Source: Straminergon stramineum
Taxonomy: Eukaryota; Streptophyta; Bryopsida; Hypnales; Calliergonaceae
NCBI GenBank assembly: GCA_963920665.1
Contig: OY987266.1
Location: forward strand, 26,276,248 to 26,340,247
DNA length: 64,000 bases
Direction: 5' to 3'
Shown here: positions 10,415-23,407 of the stretch, piece by piece
How positions within the stretch are numbered: position 1 is the stretch's first letter
Layout: each line of letters starts with the position of its first letter
Made by a program: the position numbers and the translations under genes
Notes under the pieces: model-generated
The model's database searches: none
The model's input: the letters and a program-made list of their open reading frames with translations, nothing else
What the model was told of the DNA's origin: nothing

Positions 10415-12740
10415 CCTACAAGAGAAAATCCAATTAAATGATGTGCATATTCAACTCGATTCGAGCTGATTAGACATGTGGTAAGTCAATTTTATTGCTC
10501 TGTTATTGTAGCTGCGGAAACTCTATATAGTTTACCATGCATTATCGAAATCAATTAAACCTCAGAGAAATGTCATGCGGCATGAGCAGAGTTCATATGA
10601 TCTAATTGAGGGTGTTAGTGAAACAATAATGCTTAGGCTTCGCAGACGCTGTTGGAAGATGTATTGGGTGCGTTTGAAGACATTTGTCCATCGTTTCTTA
10701 AGACTTATGATGTCTGTTTAGCTCGACCCGAGCTAAATCGACAAAGGCTACAAGTCAAGGATTCCTAAAAAACAATTTGAAGATCTCTGCGTAGTTTTTC
10801 CTACATGATATATTCGTCATGTTAATTATATTTGTATCTGCTTCTTTCTGGTGTATTGAATCCATTTCTTGTTCGCAAATCTTTATAGTTCATCTCAAAC
10901 TAAGTTAAAATATCTAAAACTTTATTATTGTTTTCTTATATGAGCTAAGGTGTGGTCTGAGAATTTCCTCGTTTGATTATTCTCTAAACTTCAACTGCAC
11001 TCAGGATATTGTTGAATTAAATGGCGAGTATTCATGCACCCATGCAATTTAGCTCGAGTCGAGCTAAACTGCATGGTAGGATGTTATTTCAGGATATATT
11101 TAACATTGTTAGCTTACCTTCATGTTATAAGTGCGTATGACATGAAGGTTTTCTTAACCATTTTTATGTTCAGGTCTATGGATATTTATCATTTCGGTTG
11201 AAATGTATATAAATTTACAGATTCACATGATTGGAATTGAAGGCCCTCTTACTACTTCTTGAATTTGTTACTGGTATTCGAAGGCCTTTGTACATGTCAC
11301 TTTAGCTCGAACCGAGCTAAAGTGTCATATGGATGTTTACCAATGATAAAAACATCGAAAACCTTTGATCGTGGACAGGGCTGACTACACTAGCATTCAA
11401 TTGCACTGGAACTTAGCGCTAATTTCGGAAGACCAAAAAAATTAGGGTTACGTTTCATGGTTTCGAAATCCTACTCAGTTCATTGTTATGCAATCTACAA
11501 ACGCATATTCTTGACCCTAAACCTGCTACTCCAACCCTCCCACTACAAAAACATGTGGATCTCTCAATACGGAATCGCAACATATGTAATTGGAAAGCTT
11601 TGGAGACTTACTTGGAAAAAAAAGGGTGCACAATCTTCGACAGCACAGCGTGATCTTTGCACCAATGAAATCACAATTCAAGCAATACCTGAAAACAACA
11701 TTTCTGAACATGTCATCCCAAAACCTCAAAGTGAAACCTTAAACCCCAATGTTGCTTAACCCTACTGTCCAACATGAAATTGAAGGCACACAGTAGAAAT
11801 TAGGGCTGTAAATCTAATTTATGCAAACATACTGATAAATGAACTTTAGAAAACCTAGAATGCTTATATTCATACCAAAGAATGAATCCTACAGCGCCGT
11901 AGAGAAGAATGAGATCACATGCAACACAAGAAAACAGTCACGGTATAACACAGAATTCAAACCAATATAACACGAACTGAATAGGATACCACATATTATA
12001 AGAACTACTAAAAGGTAACAGAACTTACAGCGTTCAATTGACAAATTCTACAATTGCATGATGCCCACAATCCCTAAAGCTCAAAGCTCCGCTTCTGTGA
12101 CGCCCGCCAAGAATCTGTACAGTCTACGAAACAGGCAATGACAATTTGGAACACGAAGCTGAACAGACAGGGAACCTAGACATGCTAGAACCTCCAGCGG
12201 TTTAGTGGAAACTCAGGTCTTTACAATGCACATGTGACTACAAACACACTCACATAACAAACAAGTATGAAACATTGAAATTCCGGAAAATCCAACTTTT
12301 CAAGTGCTGGATTACACGGAGAGTCACGAACATGAAGGAAGCAGAAAATGAAGCGCTCCCGACAACGTCCAAACCAAAAAACTCCACACGGAAACAGTGA
12401 ACACGGAGAGCACGCCCCAACTAGGTGGAAGCACTCACTCACACACAGAGAAAACGAAGCGCTCCGACAAAGTGCAAACAATGAAACCGCACAGAGAAAT
12501 CACAGAGACGGAGAGCTGTACATGACGAGGTTTAGGGTCCACTCACAAAGACTCTCGAGGAACGGAGATCGCACGCCCACGATGCAGGAACTTCCAGACG
12601 ATATGGAAACTGAAAACACAGAACTCGCAAGAAGAAACCACAAAACACAGGCGCACAGAACTCAAAACACACGCACAAAACTCAAAACACAGGCGTAGCA
12701 AACTCGAAAAAACAGGCGCACCAAACCCTAGCACCCCGAC
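10415..12740. other. Intergenic region upstream of gene B; palindromes, no gene seen
   Basis: It holds palindromes at 10450, 10717, 11046 and 11298. Short ORFs at 11457-11759 and 12348-12698 have no recognisable domain and low-complexity composition; I do not call them. The 11.8-12.7 kb part is richer in A and C than its surroundings. Confidence 0.4.
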
Positions 12741-12757
12741 GATGGAGGTTCTGCCCA

Positions 12758-12900
12758 TACCCGGACCCTTCCCTGGTATCCGGGTCCGTGTGCAGTGGTA
12801 TCTTACTGATACCCGGACCCTTCCTTTGTACCCGGGTCCGTATACAATGGTATTCTTACTGGTACCCGGACCCTTCCCTATACCCGGGACTGCCTACTTG
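12758..12900. repeat. GC-rich tandem repeat, period 52-53 bp, about 2.7 copies
   Basis: The block ACCCGGACCCTTCC recurs at about 12759, 12811 and 12864, each time followed by a partly inverted CCGGGTCCG and a tggtatnctta spacer. Each unit can form a stem between ACCCGGACCC and GGGTCCG. The Pro-rich ORFs across it come from the repeat and are not genes. Confidence 0.75.
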
Positions 12901-13014
12901 GTCTTCATCCACATACCCGCCCCTCCCCTTCCACCTGGGTCTTCATCCTAATACCAATAGCCTCTCATCTCACCGAAGTCTCTCCTAGCCCTAATTGAAG
13001 CCCTCATCAATGCA

Positions 13015-13235
13015 GTAGACGATTACTATTCGATGAATGATAAGGAATTCTCCTTTGTAGGAAACAATTGCAACTATTCGTCATCGAAATTTGGAATGGT
13101 AGGGAAAAATCTTCTACAGTAGTTTGACTCCCAATGAATATTTCTGGTTCTTGTAAAGTGCATAATGTCACACGGTTTTAGAATGGTTGATTTTCATGGT
13201 CACCAGCCCAGTGTTTTTTGTAGGTAATTTCGGTT
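13015..13235 (+). mobile_element. Decayed copy of the 222-bp TTAA-flanked MITE family
   Basis: Shares long blocks with 46880-47101, for example ggaattctcctttgtagga, caattgcaactattcgtc, cttctacagtagtttgactc and a gtcacacggtt segment, in the same order and orientation. Its terminal TTAA/CCCCTAAA motifs are no longer clear. Confidence 0.65.
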
Positions 13236-16200
13236 AGTCTTGAAGGTTCATATCACTTAATATCCAAAACCTTACTCACATGCAATTCCATGTTCAATGC
13301 ATAGTTACATCCCTCAATATCTTAAGAGGGATTCAAAATGAGTCATTTACTCTTCATTTGTTTAAGTACACACTAGTGCCATGCAAATTATTTTCTTCTT
13401 TACCATGTCAATCAATGACTTATGAAATAGTGCAAACATTTTGTTCTATACTAACTTCTACAAAAGACCTCCCAATTGGACAAAAAGAAACTATAATGAT
13501 TAATCGTTGCACTTGTGTCCCACTAGATAGAGAAATGCCCTAAACCTTTGGATTGAAAACATCCTTGTCTTTTTGGCTAGTGACCATGGTAATTATTCCT
13601 TTTCTTCATTGGTTGACATAATCAATGCAATTCTAAAAAAATGTACGTATACATTATAGATCAAAGTGTTGTAGACAATGGTTCTCCCATTGAAGACTAA
13701 TATCAGAACGGAATAATTTTTAAAGTAGAAGTATAATTCACCTAAAACTAAATTCATTATATAAAACATATTAAAGAATTAAAAGTCAAAAGAGAGAAAT
13801 TTATATATTTTGAAATCTACATAGGCAAAAGAATTTTCAAGAATTTTCAAATATTTGATGCAGAACATAACCTATAAAGAGTGCTCAATTTTTCCATCAT
13901 ATTTTTCAGGTAAAAATATTAGTGAAAGGAGTGGACACAAATATAATGGTAGACACGAGTGTAACCATGTGATCTAAAAGTTGTTGATAGCAACTTTTTG
14001 TTGAGAGTACTTCACTCAATTAATTGTTATTTTAAATTTTACATGAAAGCCAGGTTAGTGTAGGTAGCATTAAATCCAGTAATTGAATTAATTGTATAAA
14101 AAATGGCCAATTGAATCAATAGATTATAACAATTTTGCATGATAAATATTTCTTAAATGAACAACGTCACATGTTTTATTGATGCTGTAACTATTGTTAG
14201 AATATCAAATTAGTCTAAACCCCCTGAATTGTGCATTATATTTAAATATCTCAACTATAGGAAGGCATGATATTGATTTTGTTTACGAATGAAGAAAAGA
14301 ACGTAGAAGTTGTCATGAAAATAAGGGAAAGACCTTTAAATGATTCTTCACAATACGAAATTGATTTTATAATTAATTTCATAATAGGATGAAAGCAAGG
14401 AAAAAATTAACCAATTAATGTACTATATTCTCAAGATGTCAACAATGGAAAGTCATTTATATAAATTTCATGAATTTGGAATGATAGATGAAATGTAGTA
14501 CTTCTAATTATTTAAAAGATACAAAGACATTCCATGTTGAATTGCTCAATGCTATAGATTTTTGAACTATACTGTGAAGAGAGTTTTTAAAAATAACCCA
14601 CAATTGTTGCTCCATCAATATTGAGAAGTCATGAAATTCACATGATTGGAATTTTATATTTTTATTTTTTAAAGACCCTTTCCCACAAGTATTTCATTTT
14701 TTTTTCTCAAATGCAATGATAATTCGGTTAACAAAGTATTTCAGAAAAATTAGCATGATTTATGTATAGTTCTGAACTATTGTAACTTAGTTCTTTATTT
14801 TATTTCCAACTATATTTTTCTCACCTGTGAAAGTTCCTTACTTTAAGAAGTTGGGTAAAGTTCAAAAAATAATTACAAGAGACTCATTAAATCTTTGAAG
14901 TCATTTTAATCATCTCATAATTTAGAGCATTCTCCCCACCTAAAAAATAATAATTTCTTTTAGTTAAAAAAATGCAATGAATGCATGAAACTACAGTAAG
15001 AGGAATAACCTATTTGATATGCATGAAATGTAACCCCACATTGAACCTAAACACTTAAAAAATGTGGGATCCATTCCACTTAAGCACATAAACTTCTGGA
15101 TGTAATACAATCCAAAAAAATAAAGCATAAAATTAATCATGAATTCTGTGTAATATGCTTATGAATCTTGATGCTTACAAATATGCACATTGTATGGGGT
15201 CATAAAGTTATCTATATGAATTCTATGACGTTTGTTATTTGATTAAAAATCTAATACAATCCATGTATTTTTCAAAGACCACACTAAATAAACCATGATC
15301 GAATCATGTTCTTTCATTTGTACAACAACCCTAAAGGCATACAAGAAGTGTACATGCCAATGTCTTTGAAATAAGGTATGAATTGCGAGTCCACTTCTGA
15401 AATGCTTTTACATGTAGGTCTTTGATTTTTATAGAAACATTTCCATATTTTTTCCAACTTGTAGCATGAGTTTTTAAAATAAATTGAGATGACAAGGTTC
15501 TCTTTATGAATGTGTGGTCCTTTTAAACCCTAAACCCTTGGATAATTGTTTTGTTCATAAATTCGTTTGATGGTGTAAGGCCTTACATGATCTCATTTTA
15601 AAAAAGTCACATGCCAATTTCTTAGGCACTTGTAAATTCAATTTTGGGTTAAGAATTTAAAAGATGTGATTCTATTTGTAAATGTTTGGTGTTCAATTTC
15701 GTGAATTGTAGGATTTTTTACAATAGACTACGTTTATGTAGGCTTGATTTCCATGAAGTTCTCGTAATACTATCATAGAATGGACAACTTCTTCAATATG
15801 GGATTATAGAGAACTTGGAAAGGATTTTCTCCCTAAACCCTCAACTTTCTAAAATTAAAGAGGATTTGGCACCAATAAAATGGTCACTCAGTTGAAGTTC
15901 TAAAAAAACAAACAATGTCATTAATAAAAAAAGATCAAAGTTTTGACACGTCTCTGCCAATTGAAATCCAACATTATGAATGTAGAATAGTGTCTAATTT
16001 TCACTAATTACTGATAAATATTTTAATTTTAATTTATTTTAAATTAAAAAATTCTTGTGTGCATATAAGCCTCATATATTTCCACCACAATTGAAAGTTG
16101 TTCATGTTCCTGCCATGTGGAGAACAACAAACTAATTTATAAGAGCTATGAAACTTATATGAGTTGTACTAATGCATATGAAAAATCAAAATTAGGACAA

Positions 16201-18130
16201 GAAAGGCAATTGGTACCACTCATCATCAAGTCAATTGCAATGATCAAAGCCCAATTATCATCCAATTGCAATGATCATACCACTTGTTAATATGACTGTT
16301 ACATTATAATGATTATGAAAGTACTTGGAATGTTATGAATCATGGCAATACAATTGCATTGATCTCACAACTTCATTTTAATCCTCAATTGATCATTGCA
16401 TAATAATTTTTAGGGTTTATGGTCCAAAAACATTGCTCATTTCATGACTTTAGGAAATAGGATTATTTAAACTACATCAAAGGGTTCTAGGTAAATTTTT
16501 CTGGTTTACTTTGGAATTATAGTTCTTCATATTACATCAAATTTGTCATAGAAAATTTTTCTAGTTAGCATTATATTAAAAAAAGATCATTAGAATGACT
16601 TATGCAAAAACGTGTTCTATTATAGCTTAAATCTTTCCTTTATTTCAAACTTCATTTTTTCAACCACCAAAAGTTCTTTACTTCAAGGATTTTTGAAGGA
16701 AGAGTTCAATTTGAAGAGTAAAGTTCAACACACTTTGGGTACATGCTTTACTTTGTTTTTCTACAATTATAAAAAAAAAATGCATGCATTTCATTAGCTC
16801 CTAAACCTCTAATTTCCACATCATTCGTAGTTTACTATTCTGTTTTTTTTATCACCGTGAAGTGCTTTTAATTTCAAGAAGTATAAAATATTCTTTCTTT
16901 ACAATAGACTCAAAGCGCCACTATTCATGTGAATGTTGCACTTCAATTTGCACAACTTTTCCTAATGTATGAGTCTCATTCAATCATTCTAGTCATTTGA
17001 AGCATCTCACAATTTAAAGCATTCTCCTTTGAAAAAGAAATTAATTTTTAATTGCCAAAAAAATGAAATGGATGGATGAAACTATAGTAAGAGCAGTAAC
17101 TTATTGTAAACGAAGGAAATCGAACTCCAAATGAAAGGAAGTCACTTAAAAATGGGGAATTCATTCCAATGAATCACATTATACTGTCAATGTAATAAAA
17201 ATAAAAATAAAAAAGCGTAAAGCGTAAACCCAATTTAATGTGTTCATGAATCCCTGATGTTTAAGAGTATGTACATTGCATGAGGTCATATAGTTGCCCT
17301 TATGAATTTTATGACTTCTATCATTAGATTAAAACCCTTACATAAGAACAAGTGGAATATTTTATTGGTTTTTTTTGTTAGTTGTAAAAAAAAAGAATAC
17401 AATAGTAGCATGTTCATGTAGACCCTAATCAAATTTTCTCTACAACATTGCTCTACAACAGGAACTCGTCCATTTATTTTTTTTATGTATATCATCATAA
17501 TCACCAATTTTGTGGCTACTACAATTAGATTTCCTTGAAGTATAGGACGGGAGTAAAGTTACAAAACACATTAAAAGCATTTAAGAACCTATGATTTCCT
17601 ATTTTCACAATAATGCATACAGAAGGAATTTCTAAATGTTTTAGGAGATTAAATTTATATTTCTATTGAAGCATATAAGCATTTAGAGCAAATTTTGAAC
17701 CCTGAAAAGGCTAATTTAATCAACCAATGAGTTTATAGAATAGATCTAAGAAATTAATTCATAATTCTAGCATTAATTTTTATCATGTAATGGAAGTACA
17801 TATCTACAGAACATGTATTGAGTTTACAGGAAAAGTTCTTCTACCTATTTTAGTTCTAGAAGTATTTAGATCATTTTATAAATTCATAAGAAGTTAATGA
17901 AAGTACATGTTGTATTTAATACTTACTACCATTCGAAAGAATAAAGTAGTTGACACATTTTCTTTTTAGGAAGGAATTTGACATAGAAGTTCCAAATTCT
18001 GGAGGATTAGGATAGCATTCATATTTCTTAGAAAACTCTATGGTGCTTAGACCATTCATGAAACAATTAGGAGGCCCCAAATATGAAACTTTTGTTTTTC
18101 ATATTCTTCAAACTCAGACATTGAAATATG
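13236..18130. other. AT-rich non-coding DNA
   Basis: No ORF with protein-like composition and no element ends were found. Two stretches (around 14.8-15.1 kb and 16.7-17.2 kb) share wording such as cttacttnaagnagttnnnta and atgaaactanagtaagag, suggesting two old copies of an unidentified repeat. Confidence 0.35.
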
Positions 18131-18137
18131 TTCATGT

Positions 18138-18210
18138 AGACCCTAAACCCTTTAACCCTAAAAACCCAAACCCTCAACCCTTAAACCCTCAACCCTCAAC
18201 CCACCCTAAA
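18138..18210. repeat. Degenerate interstitial telomere-like tract (CCCTAAA type)
   Basis: A run of ccctaaaccc, ccctaaaaaccc, aaccctcaaccc and ccaccctaaac units. The CCCTAAA unit is the plant-type telomere repeat, so this supports a plant-like host. It is too degenerate to be a functional telomere and sits next to a local duplication. Confidence 0.5.
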
Positions 18211-18234
18211 CTGAATGAACACAAATTTGCATTG

Positions 18235-18446
18235 GAGAAAGTGGAATCCAAGGAACATTCCTCATTCATTATTATATGTGTAGGTTGACTTTCTATTTTC
18301 TGTTGCGCACAATAAGACATTCCTACCAGACAAAAATTGGGAGAAAGTGGAATCCAAGGAGCATTCCACATTCATTATTATATGTATAGGTTCACTTTCT
18401 ATTTTCCGTTACGAAGAATAAAACATTCCTACCACACAAGAATTTG
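18235..18446. repeat. Tandem duplication, two copies of about 106 bp
   Basis: GAGAAAGTGGAATCCAAGGA occurs at 18235 and 18341, and each copy is followed by cattcattattatatgt and cattcctaccanacaanaat. The copies differ by about 10%. Confidence 0.8.
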
Positions 18447-19442
18447 ACAACTTAAGCAATCAAAGTCCACTATTCTTGAAATAACCCGAATCCCTCTGTT
18501 GGTGCTAAAATAGGAAACTGCATGAAATAACCAATTAACTGCGACTACTGTTCAAACTTTATAGTTGCGGAATCTGTCATTTTTGGTCAAGGGACTTCAA
18601 ACCCGAATTGGAAAGAGTAGGTGAAGGTTAACATTGCGATTGGCATGCAGCCACGATAGTCTTCAGAAGTCAACAAGTCATTATGACAGGAAACCCTTTG
18701 AACTAGATGAGGCCGTAATTTTCGTGGGCCCATATTCTGAATTCAACATTCCATGTCGTTTACTATCGTGATTCCAGGTTTTTTCAAAATTGAAAAGTGC
18801 GTGGTTGAGAATGCACGATGTTCTGGCGCTCTTTTGTTCCCGCGCAAGTAGTTGTGACACTCTCTCTGAAGTCACCATCCCATTTGCAAACACCTCTTTT
18901 GAGCTTAGTCCTCATTTCTGTCGACGTTGGTGTCCATTTCTTTCTTGCGCTCTTCATTCGACTTGTATTGTTACGCCTTGCGAAGTGTTTCAGCAGTTCA
19001 GTTAGTGTTTCGTTGTATGTTTTTGCCTTCTTCGACTAGGGGTTTTGTTGCAAAGCATTCGTGGATAGCCATTTAGATCTCTCCGCTTGCTTGAATGTAG
19101 CCCTTCCAATAGAATGCACTCATTGTAGGCTTATATATTACCAATCATTTCTTTATTGTCAATGAGTTGTATATGCTATGGACTTCAGTTGTCTCTTCTT
19201 CATTTGATAATATTTTCAGTTGTAAATTTGCATGTTCCATGAAGCTTTGTTTTCATAGTTCATTGTAGGACGATGCTCAACGTCAATGAGAAAATGTTCA
19301 GATTATATCTCCGGGTTTTTCGGATTACTAAATATAGAAACACTTGACAACCATTTACGAAGGTTTACAACTCCGTAAATGTCGGGTTACTATAGCTCTG
19401 GTGTACATTAATACCAATAGTGTTGTTTGCATGACGTTATCG

Positions 19443-20490
19443 CAATTTAGCTCGAGTCGAGCTAAATTGACATATAAGATATCCTACTAGATGAACAGCA
19501 AGAGGAATAAACCCAATTGCACATTAGCTCAACTCGAGCTGAACATACATTGATACCTCAGAAATGAGATTTGAACAGATTTGCTTTGGTAATTTTATGG
19601 AAATAGTAGTAATCCCTTTTTATTTGAGTAATCACAGTTCAGCTCGAGTCGAGTTGAACTGACATATGGGGATAGCCTAGGATGAACTAAAGTACAAGAA
19701 GCACTGGAGTTCTAAATGAAGTAGTTTGAATATATTATATTTAGACTTTATGTAATCGTCAAATGTGAACCCCGTCCATCAATATATATTAAATAATTAA
19801 AATTGAACTACTGGATTACACATTATTTAGGAATTGCAGTTTAGCTCGAATAGAGCTAAACTGACATATGGGTGATTCGACTTGAAAAGAGCTAACGTGC
19901 TTAAGTATATACATTATTTAGGAATTTCAATTTAGCTCGAATAGAGCTAAACTGACATATGGGGGATTGTACTTGAAAAGAGCTAACTTGCTTAAGTATA
20001 TACATTATTTAGGAACTGCAGTTTAGCTCGAATAGAGCTAAGCTGACATATGGGCGATTCTACTTGAAAAGAGGTAATGTGCTTAAGTAACTGGTCGTCT
20101 AAACAAGTTAGTATAAAAATGTAATATGTGAAGCCTATTGTCAGGTTCCATATTTGGTTAGAACAAAAATCCAACGTCGAATATGTTCACACTTTTTATA
20201 TTATGCAATTGTAATAATGACAATTTAGCTCAACTCGAGCTAAACTGCTGGGTAGGAATAATGAGTATTCAAAAAGGAAGTAGCATTACAACACTTGAAC
20301 GTAGATTGAACTCAAGTGTTTCTATGTATCCAGTGCTTTTTTAACGTTTTCTTCACCTGGACTAGAGCTTATTTTGTCCATAATCTAGGATTACATTCTT
20401 GGTAGATTTATGTGATTACTTCTTCTAATGGTGTCTATAGTGTTTCCATCAGTAATTAATATGAAATTCAGCTCGAGTCGAGCTGATGTG
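19443..20490. repeat. Palindrome family AGCTCGANTCGAGCT, gene D upstream cluster (8 copies)
   Basis: Copies occur at about 19444, 19523, 19636, 19838, 19927, 20019, 20223 and 20465, all within 1.2 kb upstream of gene D. Most are followed by a conserved extension (A)CTGACATATGGG, which gives the motif an orientation. Variants with AGCTCAACTCGAGCT keep the arms complementary around a shifted centre. Confidence 0.85.
19812..20092. repeat. Tandem array of the palindrome unit, 3 copies of about 91 bp
   Basis: The unit acattatttaggaa-x-palindrome-ctgacatatggg-x-gatt-x-acttgaaaagag-x-gcttaagt repeats at about 19815, 19907 and 20000. All three palindromes have the same AGCTCGAATAGAGCT centre, so this is a recent local amplification of one copy. 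Confidence 0.8.
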
Positions 20491-20577
20491 CAATCTGAGA
20501 TTTTCTCATCTTCAATTTCTGTCTCCTGTTTCTTATCCTTTATGTCTATCTCGGAATATGTAGGTACTGTAATTGTC

Positions 20578-23407
20578 ATGGAGAATCCAATGGACATGAT
20601 GTTCTCATTGGACGATGAATTCCAAGATGTGGAACACATGAATATTGGTGCTCCAGAGTGCGAAGGTCTTCCACGCCGTCTCTGGGTTACGAAGTGCGTG
20701 ACTTTGTACAACAACGAAGGCGTACTTGTTGGTGAAGGTACTTGCCATAGTGTCAACTCTGACTTGGTTCTTGGCGCGAACGGTCCTCTTGGAGACACCC
20801 ACGTAGGGATCCACATTTCCAAGACACATTCTGAAGAGGACATCCCCCATGAGCAGATGTATTCGCTCGTAGCATGGCCTATTGAACTAGTGCACTGCCG
20901 TGGAGCAAGTCTACACGATCATGATGCCCGAGACACGTTCAATCGTATTCAAGCTAGTCTACAGAACCCTCCCTCTGTGTTGTCGGCCCGACCATATACA
21001 AGTATCATCCGGAACCCTCCTCGCGAGACTGGCTTGAAGGCAAAGGAACTTCTCACTCAAGAGTCTATCAACACAGTGTCTAGCAAGGTCTGCTGCAACA
21101 AGAATTGCGTGCAGCCATTTCCTAGGGAAAAAATTCGTGCCTTCCGTGAACGCATGTACCAGAGATCCACCTTTAAGTTCAGAGCCCATATGAAGACAGA
21201 TGTTCACAGGTCGACTCATCATGACTCGCGTGGGAGGAAGATGGTTACAATAGAAGGGATCAATGTTTGCATGCGAGCGTGGATGCTGATTGCTGGAGTC
21301 CCAGAAGCGACGTTCTACCGTCACCAAACATATGCGAGGAATCAACGAGAAGCCAAGGATCATGGTAATTCGGGATTGCTTAAGCCAAGGAAGCACACAG
21401 AACAAGCCGCTGCGACGTTGAAGTGCATTCTAGACAAGGAGGCTGATCACATGCCACATAAGACTACGACTTTGAAGTCAGGAGAGAAAGTTGTGTCCAT
21501 GATTCTCCCGGCTACCTTTCAATGGAAGGATCAGATTCCAAAAATCAATGAGGCCAATGTTGCTTTCGGACTGAAGGAGGTCTCCACTTCCAACTTGAGC
21601 AAGATTAGATCTACCAAGTTCCCAGAGTACGACGTCAAGAAGCCAGGTGATAATTTTGCTCGGTGCGGCACTTGTGACAAAAGTGCAAGAGCTTAGGAAG
21701 GGTGCTCTAGCTGGCTCTCAAAGCGCTTTAAAATGGTCGATCAGGCTGGACAAGCATCTTGCAATTGCTCGTGCACATAGAGAGTTGTACTACGCAAACC
21801 GTTATATGTCGCATACTTCTCCTCACGAGTGCCTTACAATTATGCACGATAAGATGGATCATGCCAAGACTGCTTCTCCAATCTTTTCTCACAAAAGCAA
21901 AGAGACGGATGGCTTAGTGAAGTTACCCGTTTCCGTCACCGGAATGATTGCACATGGTCATGGAGATGTTCGTTATGCACATTATGGCTTGGATATCTTC
22001 CCCCACGATTCGAATTATACTATAGGGTCCATGGCAAAATTGTTGCGAGACTTAGAAGAACCACCAAAGTCTTCTTCTCGCCAATTATTTGTGGGGTCAG
22101 GGTCGACACCTTTATTTCGCAAGGTCCTCAAAGGTGCAGAGATGTGCGAAGCATCGCTACCCCCTGTCCCGGAAATCTTAGTTCCGGCGACATCATTGCC
22201 GCCCATTCTTAATGTGCAAATGGATAATGCCACCGGGGACAACAAGAATAGATATGTTTTCTGTTTCTGGTCTCTACTTGTGGCAAACAAGATCTTCCGA
22301 GAAGTTTACGTGAACTTCATGATTGTGAGTCACACGCATGATGACATTGATGCATTGTTTGGAAGATGGAGTATGTTATTGAAGAAGGAGAACTTTCCAA
22401 CAATCCCAGCTCTCATGAAGTCCTTTATGGATGTAGAGTCCATTCCCACTATTCCTCACCTTATTGAGGAGGTCCCAGACTTCAAGGGATTCATTGCAGG
22501 TGCATTTGTTGATGGTGATGACATCCTTGTTGGACATACAAAGCCGCAACAAGTGAAATTCTACTTGGATTCAAGTGGAACTCCAGTCATGAAGTACAAA
22601 TTGTTGTGCACTGATGTGGAATGGTTGGGGGAAGATGGTAGAGGTATCAAGTTGTGGAAGGAGGATTCTGAGGGGTGTAGTATGTGGCCTCGTGGAGTGC
22701 CGTTGCCAGTTCCTCTGAAGCCAATGAAGGGTGTGGAGGACGTTATGAAAGGCATATCTGGGTTTGTGAAGTATTGGGAGAACTTGTGCAATGCAGATGT
22801 TATTGGAGAGTGCCGAAGGCGTTACGAGCATTTGGTGTACGATTGGCGTGATGTTAGGGATGCTTTGCAGGAACCAATAACTAGCTCTGATGTTCTCAAG
22901 GATGGGTTTTGGCCCACTACTCGTATTCAAGTGAATGCGGTAGATCGATTAGGAGAAGATGGCGAGGATCGTGAAGAATTTGGGGAAGATGAAGTATACG
23001 TTGGGCCTTTGAGGGGTCGTCCCCAACCATCCTTCAGGGTCGGTCGTGATCTCTTTGAAGGGTATTTCGTGGCAGTTCGTCCTGCAGATGGTGACACACG
23101 GCCAGTTTGGATTGCAAGGGCCTTGTCTGATCCAAATTGTAACCCTGAGAAACCAAATTGTGTTCTCATTCAATACTTTCGCCCAACATCGAGGAGTCAA
23201 GATGTTCAGGATTTCTACACTGGATGGGACAGTGAAAGAGGTTTGCGTTGGAAGGTTGATATCGTTGATCCGCCTATTTGGGAAGAAACGAACGCTCTCA
23301 TGACAGCATGGAAGTCTCAAATTCGAAAGGATACTCGCCAATGTTTGCTCAAGATCCCGGCTGCACAAATTGAGATCATCAACCAAAGCCTTGCTTCATA
23401 TGTTTGA
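20578..23407 (+). CDS. Gene D: En/Spm-like and DUF7869-like transposase-type protein (one frameshift)
   Basis: Start chosen at ATG 20578, just after acceptor TCGGAATATGTAG. The frame runs to 21696 and continues in the next frame to TGA 23407; an extra A in an AAAA run at about 21679-21682 accounts for it. Residues 20-110 (LWVTKCVTLYNNEGVLVGEG, YSLVAWPIELVHC) resemble the N-terminal region of plant En/Spm-type transposase proteins. Then come CCNKNCV and ARCGTCDK Cys pairs (possible zinc ligands) with a helix-turn-helix-like WMLIAGVPEATFYRHQTYA between them. The core has VQMDNATGDNKNRYVFCFW and MIVSHTHDDIDALFGRWS, the DN...NKN and HTHxDID signatures of the DUF7869 family, thought to be RNase-H-like transposase relatives. 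Apart from the frameshift the frame is fully open, unlike genes A and B. It is probably the youngest or most constrained gene here. Confidence 0.8.

Larger units (their letters stand above)
4735..11324. repeat. Palindrome family AGCTCGANTCGAGCT, gene B cluster (10 copies)
   Basis: Near-perfect palindromes with core AGCTCGA-N-TCGAGCT flanked by TTT/AAA occur at about 4735, 4803, 6195, 7370, 7461, 8883, 10450, 10717, 11046 and 11298. The centre varies (GAGTC, GAATC, GACCC, GAACC, GATTC) but the arms covary, so symmetry is kept. Copies fall in gene B introns (8844-8962; 7367-7500 with two; 6006-6255), just upstream of its first exon, in the gap before exon C, and beyond the 5' end. None lies in a predicted exon. 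At 11046 and 11298 the symmetry extends outward (GCA...TGC, CAC...GTG). Confidence 0.85.

Noticed and set aside
12742..12988. Pro-rich ORFs
   Set aside because: Produced by the 52-bp tandem repeat in two frames.
18790..19039. Cys/Ser/Phe-rich ORFs
   Set aside because: Short, overlapping in two frames, no conserved motif.
19443..20490. CRISPR-like array
   Set aside because: Repeats are palindromic but spacing is irregular, there are no uniform unique spacers, and the genome is eukaryotic.
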